A stretch of 64,000 nt of DNA from Vibrio gazogenes (GCF_002196515.1 NZ_CP018836.1:372001-436000); one strand, 5' to 3'. Counted from the first letter of the stretch, positions 1-10,057 are shown. A program made the numbers and translations. The notes: generated by a model from the letters alone, not told the origin.

Positions 1-89
1 GATTATGAAGTGTGCAATCAAACCATTTTTTTATAAATAGCACTTTCCTTTTTCGTCGATTGTGGCATATTAACACCGTCATCTCGATG

Positions 90-165
<76 letters not shown>

Positions 166-239
166 ATTCTTATCCAAAATCATTTCTGTTTACCAGATAC
201 TATTTATATCCACAGTCTGAAGTTTTAACTTCAATTTAT

Positions 240-1490
240 TTACACCGTCACCCGATTCCGACCAGACTTTTTCGCTTTATAGAGAGCCTGATCTGCGGAT
301 TTGATGACTTCTTGGGGATCTCGGCTTGACCGACTATCGCAGACACCGATGCTTACCGTAATGTTCACAACACCGTTCGATTGATCTTTTTGCCGCTTCA
401 TACGTCCCACTTTATCATTTTTAGGACGCTTATCCGTATTTCGCAGGTACATATCATAGTCTTGGATGTCTTGACGTAAAGATTCAAGATAATCAAAGGC
501 TTCTTCTGCGCTTTTTCCTTTAAAGATAATCGTAAATTCCTCACCGCCATAGCGATAAGCTTTTGCTTTACCTTTGACTTGACGTAATTTGCTGGCCACC
601 AGCTTTAAAACTTCATCTCCCGTATCATGGCCGTAGTTATCGTTGAACTTCTTGAAATGATCAACATCAATCATAGCGATGGTGAAGTGTCGTCCCAGAG
701 ACTTCATCGTGTGGTCGAGTGCTGCGCGACCGGGAAGGTGGGTAAGTCGATCATTAAACGCCAGCTCATGTCCGGCAGCAATCACATAGAGCACCAGAAA
801 AATACCAGAGATAGAGAATAGTATGCTGGAGATATGTGGAAGATGAAAAGAAATAAAGACATCTGAAATCAGTAGAACAGATGTGTAAACAATGGCATCA
901 AGTTTACGATTCTTCCTCAATAGCAACAGCATGGTGAGGCCAATTAAAACAATCAGGTAAAGGAATAGAATAAATGGTAATCGTGATACTTGAGGCACCG
1001 ATAACAATAACTGGGTAAAAAGCTCCGGAAAATCACCTTGGTTAAAATAATCCAGAATCAATAATGACCAAGCGAAGAACAGGCCTTGGATAAGCAGATA
1101 GTACAAAAATGCTTTGGTGAAAAGATCAGTGTCATGGAACGCATAACAGATGACACAACTGATAGGGAAGAGCAAAGCAAGTAAAGATAACTCTAAGAGT
1201 GTTGAGCCACTGATTAGGGGTGTTTGCAAACAAAGTTGAATGACAACATAGGCCAGTATCTGAGCAACAGCTAACATCCCCATACGACTTTGTTTGAATA
1301 TTTGCGCAACGGCTAATGCCGTGAAAAGTAAAACATAAGGCAAGTTAAGCAGTACATTAGAATTTGACAGTTGCGTGAATATCCCATGGCCCATCCCGAT
1401 ATGGATAGCCACAATGAATAGAATAGGAAGTAGGCAGCGGAACCAGGAAGAACTGACCGACATTGAAAACATAGATGGTTGATTCGTCAA
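240..1490 (-). CDS. Membrane-bound diguanylate cyclase (GGDEF)
   Basis: Makes cyclic di-GMP from two GTP. The N-terminal ~235 residues are mostly hydrophobic, with about six to seven membrane spans and no recognised sensor domain; the C-terminal GGDEF domain starts near residue 245. The catalytic signature is GGEEF at 315-319, preceded by the metal-binding DVDHFKKFND block. I see no RxxD inhibitory I-site at the usual place just before GGEEF, so product feedback may be weak. A basic insertion (about 350-372) precedes the final TVSIGV block. The listed start is a TTG without a clear ribosome site; ATG codons at 1472 and 1463 are alternatives. Monocistronic, divergent from the ComFB gene. Confidence 0.93.
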   Translation of the reverse strand: MTNQPSMFSMSVSSSWFRCLLPILFIVAIHIGMGHGIFTQLSNSNVLLNLPYVLLFTALAVAQIFKQSRMGMLAVAQILAYVVIQLCLQTPLISGSTLLELSLLALLFPISCVICYAFHDTDLFTKAFLYYLLIQGLFFAWSLLILDYFNQGDFPELFTQLLLSVPQVSRLPFILFLYLIVLIGLTMLLLLRKNRKLDAIVYTSVLLISDVFISFHLPHISSILFSISGIFLVLYVIAAGHELAFNDRLTHLPGRAALDHTMKSLGRHFTIAMIDVDHFKKFNDNYGHDTGDEVLKLVASKLRQVKGKAKAYRYGGEEFTIIFKGKSAEEAFDYLESLRQDIQDYDMYLRNTDKRPKNDKVGRMKRQKDQSNGVVNITVSIGVCDSRSSRDPQEVIKSADQALYKAKKSGRNRVTV

Positions 1491-1779
1491 ATAATTGACT
1501 GAACTTTACGTGATTTTTAGCAAAAGATACACCATTTTGTCGTTTTTTATGCCATTTCCTTGAGTTTTGGGTGAGACATGCGTGACTGAATCGATGAATG
1601 ATACAAAGGGATGAGCACTGTCGGATGCGAAAGAAGACAGAATATTTGCATCGTTTGTCTTACATGATGGTTAACGGTATGTATAAAAATATGTCAGGTT
1701 GATTATCTGATACTATGTTTATGATATACATCGTGATGATTATATCCATTTTAGTGCTGATAGTTACTGGAGAATAAAT

Positions 1780-2166
1780 ATGCATATCAGTGTTGATGTC
1801 CATAATTATATGGAAACTTTAGTTGGTCAAATTTTGAGTTCAGATGATTTTAAAGCTCGCTATAATCATGAACAGTTGGCTGATCTGGCTTGTTTAGCGT
1901 TGAGTCAACTGCGTCCTGTATACATTCGGCATGATATTGATTTTTTATCCACGCTTCCGGAAACTCGTTTAGTGAAGTTAAAACAGTTTGCACAAGATGC
2001 TGTTGAAGCCGGAGAGACGATGATCAAGAATGACCGTCGTCAGAATCCTGAGTATCGGGAGGTTCCCGTTGTTGTTGCAACGGCTCGTTATGATGATGAT
2101 CTTGAATTGGAATGGTATGAGAGCCCGATTATTAGTCATCAAACAGAATATCAGAAGGAGAAGTAA
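1780..2166 (+). CDS. ComFB-family protein (candidate cyclic-nucleotide receptor)
   Basis: A 128-aa soluble protein resembling the late-competence ComFB family, with the RPVYIRHDIDF segment in its first half. ComFB homologues in other bacteria have been reported to bind cyclic (di)nucleotides; whether this one does is inference. A GGAG ribosome site precedes the ATG. The stop codon abuts the GTG start of the next gene, so the two are co-transcribed and probably translationally coupled. The neighbour on the other side is a diguanylate cyclase transcribed divergently, which makes a c-di-GMP role attractive. Confidence 0.7.
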   Translation: MHISVDVHNYMETLVGQILSSDDFKARYNHEQLADLACLALSQLRPVYIRHDIDFLSTLPETRLVKLKQFAQDAVEAGETMIKNDRRQNPEYREVPVVVATARYDDDLELEWYESPIISHQTEYQKEK

Positions 2167-2442
2167 GTGGGATTTTTATCTCGATTGTTTGGTCAACGTC
2201 AGCAAGAATCAACGCCTGTTGAGCCTTTTTATTACAAAGATTTTGCTATTTTTCCTGAAGCGATTGCCGAAAATGGCCAGTACCGGGTTGCCGGGCGGAT
2301 TACCCGGGAAATCAATGGTGAAATGAAAGAGCATCACTTCATTAGATCGGATGTTTTGTCCAGTCGCGACAGTGCTGATGAACTTATGATCAATAAGGCA
2401 AAAATGTTTATTGATCAGATGGGAGAAAAGATCTTCAGTTGA
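2167..2442 (+). CDS. HlyU-family small protein
   Basis: A 91-aa protein of the small HlyU-like family annotated as transcriptional regulators in vibrios, distinct from the ArsR-type winged-helix HlyU of Vibrio cholerae. Begins with GTG immediately after the upstream stop codon; the AAGGAG ribosome site lies within the last codons of the ComFB gene. The conserved core is the YKDFAIFPEAI and RITREING segments. No DNA-binding helix is obvious, so a regulator role rests on family naming only. Ends before a strong terminator. Confidence 0.7.
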   Translation: MGFLSRLFGQRQQESTPVEPFYYKDFAIFPEAIAENGQYRVAGRITREINGEMKEHHFIRSDVLSSRDSADELMINKAKMFIDQMGEKIFS

Positions 2443-2472
2443 GTATTGCTCAAATTGATTAAAATCATGATG

Positions 2473-2512
2473 AAAGAAACCATAAGCCGATAAGCTTATG
2501 GTTTCTTTTTTT
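2473..2512 (+). terminator. Intrinsic terminator after ComFB-HlyU pair
   Basis: A perfect 15-bp stem (2473-2487 with 2494-2508), loop CGATAA, followed by a T run to 2512. Confidence 0.9.
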
Positions 2513-2741
2513 GTGATGATTAATTTTTACCATGATATTCAATTCACTAGACATTCTCGTTAGTATGGTGATGGTTCATGGTAGATGTTGGACCGATGCT
2601 GTAGAAACAAGACGTGATCAGTAACATGTGATAAATAGTATGTTACAAAGAAGTGCAAGTGGTTGTACTTGATTGTCCACTGCTTGAGTAAGTAAGCCGT
2701 TAGATTAAACATATTTCTGTGCCAATTATAAGGAAATAACT

Positions 2742-4277
2742 ATGAAAATTGGTGTGCCTAAAGAACGACTTGCGGGTGAAACGCGAGTTGCAGCTTCACC
2801 GACTTCGGTAGGGCAGCTGCTAAAGTTAGGTTTTGATATTCTTATTGAAACCGATGCCGGAGAAAAAGCGAGTTTTGACAACCAGAGTTTCGAAGCTGCT
2901 GGTGCTCAGATTGTATCCCATGAAGACGTATGGCGTGCAGATGTTATTTTAAAAGTTAATGCGCCGACAACTGAAGAAATCGAGCTGATCAAAGAAGGAG
3001 CAACGTTGATTAGCTTCATTTGGCCAGCACAAAATCCAGAGTTACTTGAAACCTTATCCGGTAAAAAAATCAATGTGCTTGCTATGGATTCCGTGCCACG
3101 AATTTCTCGGGCACAGGCGCTTGATGCTTTATCATCGATGGCGAATATTGCTGGATACCGGGCTGTCGTTGAAGCGGCACATGAATTTGGCCGATTTTTT
3201 ACGGGACAAATCACAGCTGCTGGCAAGGTGCCACCTGCGAAGGTTTTTGTCGCTGGTGCGGGTGTGGCAGGATTAGCCGCGATTGGTGCTGCTGGTAGTT
3301 TGGGAGCAATTGTCCGAGCATTTGATGTCCGTCCTGAAGTTAAAGAGCAAGTCCAGTCAATGGGCGCGGAGTTCCTTTCCGTTGATTTTCAGGAAAATTC
3401 CGGTGCCGGAGACGGCTACGCCAAAGAGATGTCTGATGATTTTAATCGTAAAGCAGCTGAACTTTACGCAGAGCAAGCAAAAGATGTCGATATCATTATT
3501 ACCACTGCATTGATTCCAGGAAAGCCTGCACCCAAGCTGATTACCAAAGCAATGGTTGATAGCATGAAAGCGGGTAGTGTTATTGTCGATCTTGCGGCTG
3601 CAAATGGCGGTAACTGTGAATATACAGTGGCTGACCAAGTGGTGACGACTGAGAATGGTGTCAAGATCATCGGATATACCGACATGGTTGGACGTCTACC
3701 GACACAATCTTCTCAACTGTATGCCACCAACTTAGTTAACCTGTTGAAATTACTGTGTAAAGAAAAAGATGGTGAAGTTTACATTGATTTTGAGGATGTT
3801 GTTCAACGTGGTGTAACCGTCGTTAAGGAAGGTGAAGTGACTTGGCCTGCACCTCCGATTCAAGTTTCAGCACAACCACAGGCTAAACCTGAGCCAGTGA
3901 AACCGGCGCCTAAAACAGAAGAGAAAGCAGTGTCCCCGATGAAGAAGGCGTTAGGCCTCGTGGTCGGTGTTGGTGTATTTGCTTGGATTGCTTCTGTTGC
4001 ACCTGCTGCCTTCCTCAGTCATTTTACTGTGTTTGTTCTTGCTTGTGTGGTTGGTTACTACGTTGTTTGGAACGTGACTCATGCACTCCATACACCTTTG
4101 ATGTCTGTGACTAATGCTATTTCAGGGATTATTGTTATCGGCTGTCTATTGCAAATTGGTCAGGGAAATGGATTTGTTACGTTTTTATCGTTTATTGCCG
4201 TATTGATCGCAAGTATCAATATCTTCGGTGGTTTTACCGTCACCAAGCGTATGCTTGAAATGTTCCGTAAAAAATAA
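2742..4277 (+). CDS. pntA: NAD(P) transhydrogenase subunit alpha
   Basis: Alpha subunit of the inner-membrane proton-translocating transhydrogenase, which uses proton motive force to move hydride from NADH to NADP+. At 511 aa it is the usual length: N-terminal NAD(H)-binding domain I with the Rossmann motif GAGVAGLAAIG, a proline-rich linker near 370-395, then four C-terminal membrane helices. AAGGAAAT ribosome site before ATG. pntB follows after 13 nt. The 229 bp upstream follow a terminator and should hold the promoter. Confidence 0.97.
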   Translation: MKIGVPKERLAGETRVAASPTSVGQLLKLGFDILIETDAGEKASFDNQSFEAAGAQIVSHEDVWRADVILKVNAPTTEEIELIKEGATLISFIWPAQNPELLETLSGKKINVLAMDSVPRISRAQALDALSSMANIAGYRAVVEAAHEFGRFFTGQITAAGKVPPAKVFVAGAGVAGLAAIGAAGSLGAIVRAFDVRPEVKEQVQSMGAEFLSVDFQENSGAGDGYAKEMSDDFNRKAAELYAEQAKDVDIIITTALIPGKPAPKLITKAMVDSMKAGSVIVDLAAANGGNCEYTVADQVVTTENGVKIIGYTDMVGRLPTQSSQLYATNLVNLLKLLCKEKDGEVYIDFEDVVQRGVTVVKEGEVTWPAPPIQVSAQPQAKPEPVKPAPKTEEKAVSPMKKALGLVVGVGVFAWIASVAPAAFLSHFTVFVLACVVGYYVVWNVTHALHTPLMSVTNAISGIIVIGCLLQIGQGNGFVTFLSFIAVLIASINIFGGFTVTKRMLEMFRKK

Positions 4278-4290
4278 CAAGGAGTAGCGA

Positions 4291-5673
4291 ATGTCTGCAG
4301 GATTAGTACAAGCGGCGTACATCGTTGCTGCTTTATTTTTTGTGATGAGCTTGGCTGGCTTGTCGAAACAGGAATCAGCGAGGGCTGGTAACTATTATGG
4401 TATCACCGGGATGGCAATCGCCTTAGTGGCGACTATTTTTGCTCCCGATACGTCAGGGATTGTCTGGATTATCATTGCAATGGCGATTGGTGGAACGATC
4501 GGTATCCATTTTGCGAAGAAAGTCGAAATGACACAAATGCCCCAGTTGGTTGCGATCCTTCATAGTTTCGTTGGTATGGCCGCAGTGTTGGTTGGATATA
4601 ATAGCTTTATTGAATCCCCGGAAACCGCGACACATGCTGAACATGTTATTCATTTAGTTGAAGTTTTTGTGGGTGTGTTTATTGGCGCGGTTACATTTAC
4701 CGGTTCGATCGTTGCGTTTGGCAAACTGCATGGTGTGTTTAAATCTTCACCGTTGAATATTCCTCATAAACATAAATGGAATCTTGCAGCAGTGGTCGTT
4801 TCCGCACTGTTGTTGATCTACTTTGTGAATGTTGACGGTAGCTATTTCGCACTGATTGTCATGACTTTGATTGCTTTTGTTTTTGGTTATCATTTGGTTG
4901 CATCGATCGGTGGTGCCGATATGCCTGTTGTCGTTTCAATGCTGAACTCATACTCAGGGTGGGCCGCTGCGGCTGCGGGATTCATGCTGGCGAATGATCT
5001 ATTGATTGTGACTGGTGCACTTGTTGGTTCTTCGGGGGCGATTCTGTCTTATATCATGTGTAAAGCGATGAACCGTTCCTTTATCAGCGTGATTGCCGGC
5101 GGATTCGGTCAGGAAGTTGTTATGAGTGATAATGGAGAAGAGCAAGGGGAACATCGCGAGATCATGGCTGAAGATGTTGCAGATATGCTTAAAAACTCAA
5201 CGTCTGTGGTAATTACCCCAGGCTATGGTATGGCTGTAGCGCAGGCTCAGTACCCAGTGTCTGAAATTACCGAGAAACTGAGAGCCAAAGGTATCGAAGT
5301 TCGTTTTGGTATCCACCCAGTCGCAGGGCGTTTGCCCGGACATATGAATGTGTTGTTGGCTGAAGCAAAAGTGCCATATGAAATCGTACTGGAAATGGAT
5401 GAGATCAATGATGATTTAGGTGAAACAGATACGGTACTGGTTATTGGTGCGAATGATACGGTCAACCCTGCAGCGCTGGAGGACCCGAATAGTCCAATTG
5501 CTGGGATGCCGGTTTTGGAAGTTTGGAATGCCAAAAATGTGATTGTCTTTAAGCGTTCAATGAATACCGGATACGCAGGTGTCCAGAATCCGCTCTTCTT
5601 TAAAGAGAATACCCAGATGTTATTTGGGGATGCAAAAGCATCATGTTTGCAGATTCTGGAACATTTGGATTAA
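4291..5673 (+). CDS. pntB: NAD(P) transhydrogenase subunit beta
   Basis: Beta subunit of the transhydrogenase: about nine membrane helices (domain II) followed by the NADP(H)-binding domain III. Domain III is visible from the ITPGYGMAVAQAQ loop through GANDTVNPAA and the NAKNVIVFKRSM segment. 460 aa, normal length. AAGGAG ribosome site in the short gap after pntA. Last gene of the operon; a terminator follows. Confidence 0.97.
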   Translation: MSAGLVQAAYIVAALFFVMSLAGLSKQESARAGNYYGITGMAIALVATIFAPDTSGIVWIIIAMAIGGTIGIHFAKKVEMTQMPQLVAILHSFVGMAAVLVGYNSFIESPETATHAEHVIHLVEVFVGVFIGAVTFTGSIVAFGKLHGVFKSSPLNIPHKHKWNLAAVVVSALLLIYFVNVDGSYFALIVMTLIAFVFGYHLVASIGGADMPVVVSMLNSYSGWAAAAAGFMLANDLLIVTGALVGSSGAILSYIMCKAMNRSFISVIAGGFGQEVVMSDNGEEQGEHREIMAEDVADMLKNSTSVVITPGYGMAVAQAQYPVSEITEKLRAKGIEVRFGIHPVAGRLPGHMNVLLAEAKVPYEIVLEMDEINDDLGETDTVLVIGANDTVNPAALEDPNSPIAGMPVLEVWNAKNVIVFKRSMNTGYAGVQNPLFFKENTQMLFGDAKASCLQILEHLD

Positions 5674-5709
5674 TCGCTACTTAAAAAACAGTAGAAAACT
5701 TTGTAATAT

Positions 5710-5740
5710 AAGCCAGCAATAATGCTGGCTTTATTTATTT
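5710..5740 (+). terminator. Intrinsic terminator after pntB
   Basis: Nine-bp stem AAGCCAGCA with TGCTGGCTT, loop ATAA, then a T-rich tail. Confidence 0.85.
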
Positions 5741-5844
5741 AGGGGACACATTATTGACACCAACATAACACGTAGGTAACTATTTTTGTCATAATGCTAA
5801 CTGGATCATGAAACTTGCCTGAGAATATAGAGTCACATAACAAA

Positions 5845-7293
5845 ATGATATTAAAACGATTCCTGCTGTTGTTCATGTTTATTATTCCATATGCATATGC
5901 GGACTCTTTGCCAGCAAGAATCGATAATTTTATATCCATGTTTAGATATGATGACGCACTTGTCTCATATGATTTGAGAAAAATAGAAGCTGAGTATGCC
6001 ACCAGACTTATTACACCCGAATCCATGCTGCCTCAGACATTTCAATACCCTTTGAAAGACATTCAGCAGCTTTACGCTTTAGCACAACATTGCACCGGGA
6101 ACCTACCTTTGAGCCCTTTAACCACAGAGCCGCTGGTTTTTACCCGGGCGATGTGTAAAGGGACGAAGCTCCCGTTGCGCTGGTTTGCAAGAAGCGCTTT
6201 GATTCATCCGGGTGGGGGAACATATGCTGCACGATATGTAAAAAAACACCCAGAGCTTTATGATGAGCTAAAAGTTTATATGCATATTCAGGAGCGTCCT
6301 CAAGCACCGAAAGATACTTTATTAGGGCGTTTGCAGCGGATGGACAGTGAATCTGTCACCTCATTAATTTCAGGTGATTCAATGTTCAGTGAGCAAGATG
6401 AGCTTTGGTTGAGAAAAGGTGATCGGTATTACGTTTTTGCTGATCATGTTTGGAAGAATAATGCCGAACAGGCTGGTTTAGTCTTCAGCTATGTCAATAA
6501 TGAGGATTCAACTTGCTTTGTTCGACGCGGTAACCTGTGTTGGGAAGAAGAAGACCAATCGGATATTTTGCGTTATATCCTCGTTGGTCTTGTTGCTTTC
6601 AACGTATTACTCGTGATTAGTTGGTTTGTCTATCGTTGGAATACAAAGCGGCTTGAACTGAGAAGCCGTATGCTTATTTTACAGATATTGACACATGAAT
6701 TACGGACACCGATTGCCAGTCTTTCATTGACTGTTGAAGGATTCAGACGAGAATTTGAGCGACTGCCTGAAAGTGTTTATGATGAATTTCGGCGATTATG
6801 TGAAGATTCCCGTCGTCTAAGGCAGTTGGCTGAGGCCAGTAAAGATTATTTACAATCCGATACCAAACCTTTAGCGGTGGATTGGGTACCGTCAGTCGCT
6901 GAGTGGTTAGAGTATAAATTAGAGGAAGAATTTGAATCATCTGTTCAATTCTCAATCAATCAGGATATTGCAGCAAAATTAAATGTCTATTGGTTGGGGA
7001 CTTGTATTGATAATTTGCTAAGAAATGCCATTAAATATGGTATTGCCCCCGTGCAGTTGGATGTAACGACGTCAAGTCATATGGTTACGTTCAAGGTAAT
7101 CGATCAGGGTTTGCTGACGCAGAAAGACTGGCGTCAGCTACGGAAGCCCTTTGTCAGTAAAAGTGGTTTAGGCCTAGGTTTAACAATAGTAGAATCGATG
7201 GTTGGAAGAATGGGAGGCAAGATGTCTCTAGTCGGGCCACCAACAACATTTATTTTGGAGATACCTTGTGAAACAGACGTTGCTTCTTGTTGA
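5845..7293 (+). CDS. vxrA: Sensor histidine kinase VxrA/WigK
   Basis: Inner-membrane histidine kinase of the Vibrio envelope-stress system that, in V. cholerae, controls cell-wall recovery, type VI secretion and biofilm. The chosen ATG gives a clean signal sequence (MILKRF then a hydrophobic run ending AYA); an in-frame TTG at 5815 would put charged residues before it. A periplasmic sensor domain (about 20-240) is followed by a single membrane helix at 241-265. The phosphorylated histidine is H284 in LTHELRTP; the N box is NLLRNAIKYG and the ATP lid glycines are SGLGLGL. The 3' end overlaps the response regulator gene by 26 nt. Position directly after pntAB matches V. cholerae as I remember it. 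Confidence 0.9.
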   Translation: MILKRFLLLFMFIIPYAYADSLPARIDNFISMFRYDDALVSYDLRKIEAEYATRLITPESMLPQTFQYPLKDIQQLYALAQHCTGNLPLSPLTTEPLVFTRAMCKGTKLPLRWFARSALIHPGGGTYAARYVKKHPELYDELKVYMHIQERPQAPKDTLLGRLQRMDSESVTSLISGDSMFSEQDELWLRKGDRYYVFADHVWKNNAEQAGLVFSYVNNEDSTCFVRRGNLCWEEEDQSDILRYILVGLVAFNVLLVISWFVYRWNTKRLELRSRMLILQILTHELRTPIASLSLTVEGFRREFERLPESVYDEFRRLCEDSRRLRQLAEASKDYLQSDTKPLAVDWVPSVAEWLEYKLEEEFESSVQFSINQDIAAKLNVYWLGTCIDNLLRNAIKYGIAPVQLDVTTSSHMVTFKVIDQGLLTQKDWRQLRKPFVSKSGLGLGLTIVESMVGRMGGKMSLVGPPTTFILEIPCETDVASC

Positions 7294-7927
7294 AGATGAT
7301 AAAAACTTGGCTGATGGATTGTTAGTCAGTCTAGAACAAGCCGGATATAACTGTTTACATGCGGAGAAAATTTCAGAAGTAAGACAATATTGGGAACAGG
7401 CTGATTTAGTGATCTTAGATCGACAACTGCCTGATGGTGATTCGGTTGAACACCTTGTTGATTGGAAGAACCTGAAAGATGTTCCGGTTATTTTATTGAC
7501 AGCTTTGGTCACAGTAAAAGATAAAGTCGCAGGACTTGATTCTGGTGCGAATGATTATCTAACCAAACCATTTGCTGAAGCTGAGTTATTTGCCAGAGTG
7601 CGGGCGCAACTTCGAGCGCCTGATGGCGAGTCGCAGGATGACACAAAGGTAGTCACAACAGAATTAACCATTGATAAAGCCACACGAGAAGTGCATTACA
7701 AAGGTGAGTTGATTACGTTGACCCGTACAGAGTTTGATTTACTACTATTTTTGGCCAGTAACTTAGGCAGAGTATTTACCAGAGATGAATTATTGGATCA
7801 TGTATGGGGCTACAATCATTTTCCAACAACAAGAACCGTTGATACACATGTTCTGCAATTAAGACAAAAACTTCCCGGGCTAGAAATTGAAACGTTACGG
7901 GGTGTCGGCTATAAAATGAAAGCCTAA
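7268..7927 (+). CDS. vxrB: OmpR-family response regulator VxrB/WigR
   Basis: Receiver domain (1-118) with acidic pocket E9-D10-D11, phosphoacceptor D51 in LVILDRQLPDG, T78 and K100; then a winged-helix DNA-binding domain with the TRTEFDLLLFL and TRTVDTHVLQLR segments and the final RGVGYKM. The cognate partner is the overlapping kinase. Its stop codon shares one base with the start of the next gene, so four genes are probably made from one message. Confidence 0.93.
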   Translation: MKQTLLLVEDDKNLADGLLVSLEQAGYNCLHAEKISEVRQYWEQADLVILDRQLPDGDSVEHLVDWKNLKDVPVILLTALVTVKDKVAGLDSGANDYLTKPFAEAELFARVRAQLRAPDGESQDDTKVVTTELTIDKATREVHYKGELITLTRTEFDLLLFLASNLGRVFTRDELLDHVWGYNHFPTTRTVDTHVLQLRQKLPGLEIETLRGVGYKMKA

Positions 7928-8808
7928 TGATGAGAAAAAAGAGTTTTTTCTTACTGGGAGTACTGGCAAGTGCTCCCAGCTATTCTGTTTCCGCGGATTG
8001 GTTTGAACACAACACACCACTAACTCAGGCCCATGAACATTTACTGGAAGATGATCTGCCAAAAATGTTTAGCTCTTTAGTTGAAGTATGGCAGAACACT
8101 AAAAGTAACCATCTCAGCAGTCATCTGAATGATTTACTACTCCAATCTTTAAGTGCAGATTGTGGAAAGAGTCTGGAGCGAGACCCTTTTCCTGATTGGA
8201 TCAAGTCTCTTGCCGTACGCAGAGTTGAGATTCAGAGTCCGGGGCGAGATGCATTTCAATTATTGATTGATATAGTGACAACGTCACAAGTGGAGGAAGT
8301 TTCATTCACGCGCTGGGTTGATCATTCCATTTCACTTGATAGCTCTTTTTCCCAGATAGAACGTGACGATGTCACAAATGAGCGGACTTACGTAAAACGT
8401 TATAATTTGAATAATCGTTTGTCTATGGGGCTTTACCGATTGATCGTTTCTCGAAAAAATGGTGAGTCGTGGAGTTCTTGGGTTATTCTTGATAATCCGA
8501 AAACCTATCATACGATTCATTGGCGTTCAAAAGAACAATGGGGAGTCGAAAAAACAGCGATTCCAAATCGTTACTGCCCATTACCGAAAATGAGAGTGTC
8601 TGCGTATAGCTATCATAGTGGAAAATACTCAGAAGTTTGGAAACAGACCTATGAGTCTAATTATCCGAGTGAGTTACCTGCGGATACATTGGAACCGGGA
8701 CGATATGTTCTGGCCGTATCGATGAATCATCAGCGGTGGCAAGGGCCGATAACTATTGAGCAATCTCAAGTTATTAGTAAAACATATGATGTTTCACTAG
8801 AGGAATAG
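7927..8808 (+). CDS. Exported DUF2861-type protein of the vxr operon
   Basis: A 293-aa protein with a signal peptide (MMRKKSFFLLGVLASAP, predicted cut after SVSA). It resembles the vibrio proteins annotated DUF2861; molecular function unknown. Starts within the stop codon of vxrB (TAATG overlap). Probably corresponds to one of vxrC-vxrE of V. cholerae, but I cannot assign which. The coding sequence holds two copies of the palindrome GTGAC-N3-GTCAC (8275 and 8363). Confidence 0.8.
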   Translation: MMRKKSFFLLGVLASAPSYSVSADWFEHNTPLTQAHEHLLEDDLPKMFSSLVEVWQNTKSNHLSSHLNDLLLQSLSADCGKSLERDPFPDWIKSLAVRRVEIQSPGRDAFQLLIDIVTTSQVEEVSFTRWVDHSISLDSSFSQIERDDVTNERTYVKRYNLNNRLSMGLYRLIVSRKNGESWSSWVILDNPKTYHTIHWRSKEQWGVEKTAIPNRYCPLPKMRVSAYSYHSGKYSEVWKQTYESNYPSELPADTLEPGRYVLAVSMNHQRWQGPITIEQSQVISKTYDVSLEE

Positions 8809-8868
8809 CTAAAGATATATAACAATCTGTCGTTATAAACATTAAATTTTATTCGGTTTATAGCGCAT

Positions 8869-10026
8869 ATGGATATACAACTAAAATATTTAATTCCGTC
8901 ACTTCTCGTTGTTTCATCCGGAAGTATGGCAGCGTCCTACGCTGTTGAGGCCCGAGGGGATGCGATGGGAGGGACAGGCGTTGTTTCAGCCAACTATCTT
9001 ACTGCTCCTTTCTATAATCCTGCAATTGTTGCCATTTATCGCAGAAATGATGATGCGGGAATGTTACTTCCTAGCTTTGGGCTCACTTATAACGATCCTG
9101 ATGATATTTCCAATACAATCGATGATGTTGGTGATTTAATCAAAGATGTGGAAGGTGGAGATGCATCACAAGAAGCTAAGCTCCAGAGTCAGCTCGATGC
9201 GCTCAATGGCGGAGAGCTCAAAGCTGATATTGGTGGTGCGATCGCAATAGGAATTCCCAATCAATATATTTCGATGAATTTGTTTGGTAAAGCTTATGCA
9301 GAGACTTATGTCACACCATCAATTGCGACAACTGGCTCCTCAACGCTTGATAATGCACAGAATAGTACGATTGACGCGGTTTCTGTTGCGGTCACTGAAG
9401 TAGGTCTTTCTCTGGCAAAGTATCAAACATTTCTAGGGCAACATATCTCAGTCGGTGTGTCTCCGAAATTGCAACGAGTGTATACCTATGTATACGAAGC
9501 CAGTTTGAAAAACTACGATCTCAGTGATATCGATGCAAACAGTACCGGAGAAACGGTGTTTAACCTAGATGCTGGTCTGCTGTGGTTTTATGGTCCTGTA
9601 AGAGTTGGATTCGCCGCGACCAATTTGGTTTCTCGTGATATCACTACCCAACGAGTTGCTTCCAGTATATCCGGCAAAGCCGATCTACAATATAGTTATC
9701 AACTTAGACCTCTGTATACTGTTGGTGTTGGGCTGATTGGGGATTATGCCTCGATTAGTGTTGATTATGATCTGAATGAAGAAGAGCGCTATACCAATTT
9801 CAATGATAACACCCAGATGCTGCGTGTTGGTGGTGAAATCGATATTCTTCGTCAGCTAAAATTGCGAGCCGGGTATAAAAAGAACCTGGCTTATAGTGAT
9901 TCTGACGGGGTCTACACTGCTGGGATAGGGCTTTCTCTGCTTGGATTGTTCGAACTTGATGCTGCTGTAAGCTATACCAATGAGCACGCCAAAGGTGCCT
10001 ATGTGAACTTCCTGTCCACATATTAA
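8869..10026 (+). CDS. TraF-like outer-membrane protein of the vxr operon
   Basis: A 385-aa protein with a signal peptide ending near SGSMAAS and a sequence of alternating polar and hydrophobic strands, as in outer-membrane barrels. It fits the family labelled conjugal transfer protein TraF, a name by distant similarity: the ARGDAMGGTGV and YNPAI motifs near the mature N terminus are typical. No conjugation genes are nearby. Follows the DUF2861 gene by 60 nt without a terminator, so probably the fourth gene of the vxr operon. No strong ribosome site. Confidence 0.8.
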   Translation: MDIQLKYLIPSLLVVSSGSMAASYAVEARGDAMGGTGVVSANYLTAPFYNPAIVAIYRRNDDAGMLLPSFGLTYNDPDDISNTIDDVGDLIKDVEGGDASQEAKLQSQLDALNGGELKADIGGAIAIGIPNQYISMNLFGKAYAETYVTPSIATTGSSTLDNAQNSTIDAVSVAVTEVGLSLAKYQTFLGQHISVGVSPKLQRVYTYVYEASLKNYDLSDIDANSTGETVFNLDAGLLWFYGPVRVGFAATNLVSRDITTQRVASSISGKADLQYSYQLRPLYTVGVGLIGDYASISVDYDLNEEERYTNFNDNTQMLRVGGEIDILRQLKLRAGYKKNLAYSDSDGVYTAGIGLSLLGLFELDAAVSYTNEHAKGAYVNFLSTY

Positions 10027-10057
10027 CGCGTTTATTCTTTTTCTACACACCGATCTA

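Noticed and set aside
5815..5844. Upstream TTG start for the vxrA kinase
   Set aside because: It would place ten polar residues before an otherwise clean signal sequence, and it has no ribosome site.
8275..8375. CRP binding sites
   Set aside because: The spacing between TGTGA-like and TCACA-like halves is five, not six, and both copies lie inside a coding region.
8869..10026. Conjugation gene because of the TraF name
   Set aside because: No other transfer genes nearby. The name reflects distant family similarity, and the protein looks like an outer-membrane barrel of the vxr operon.
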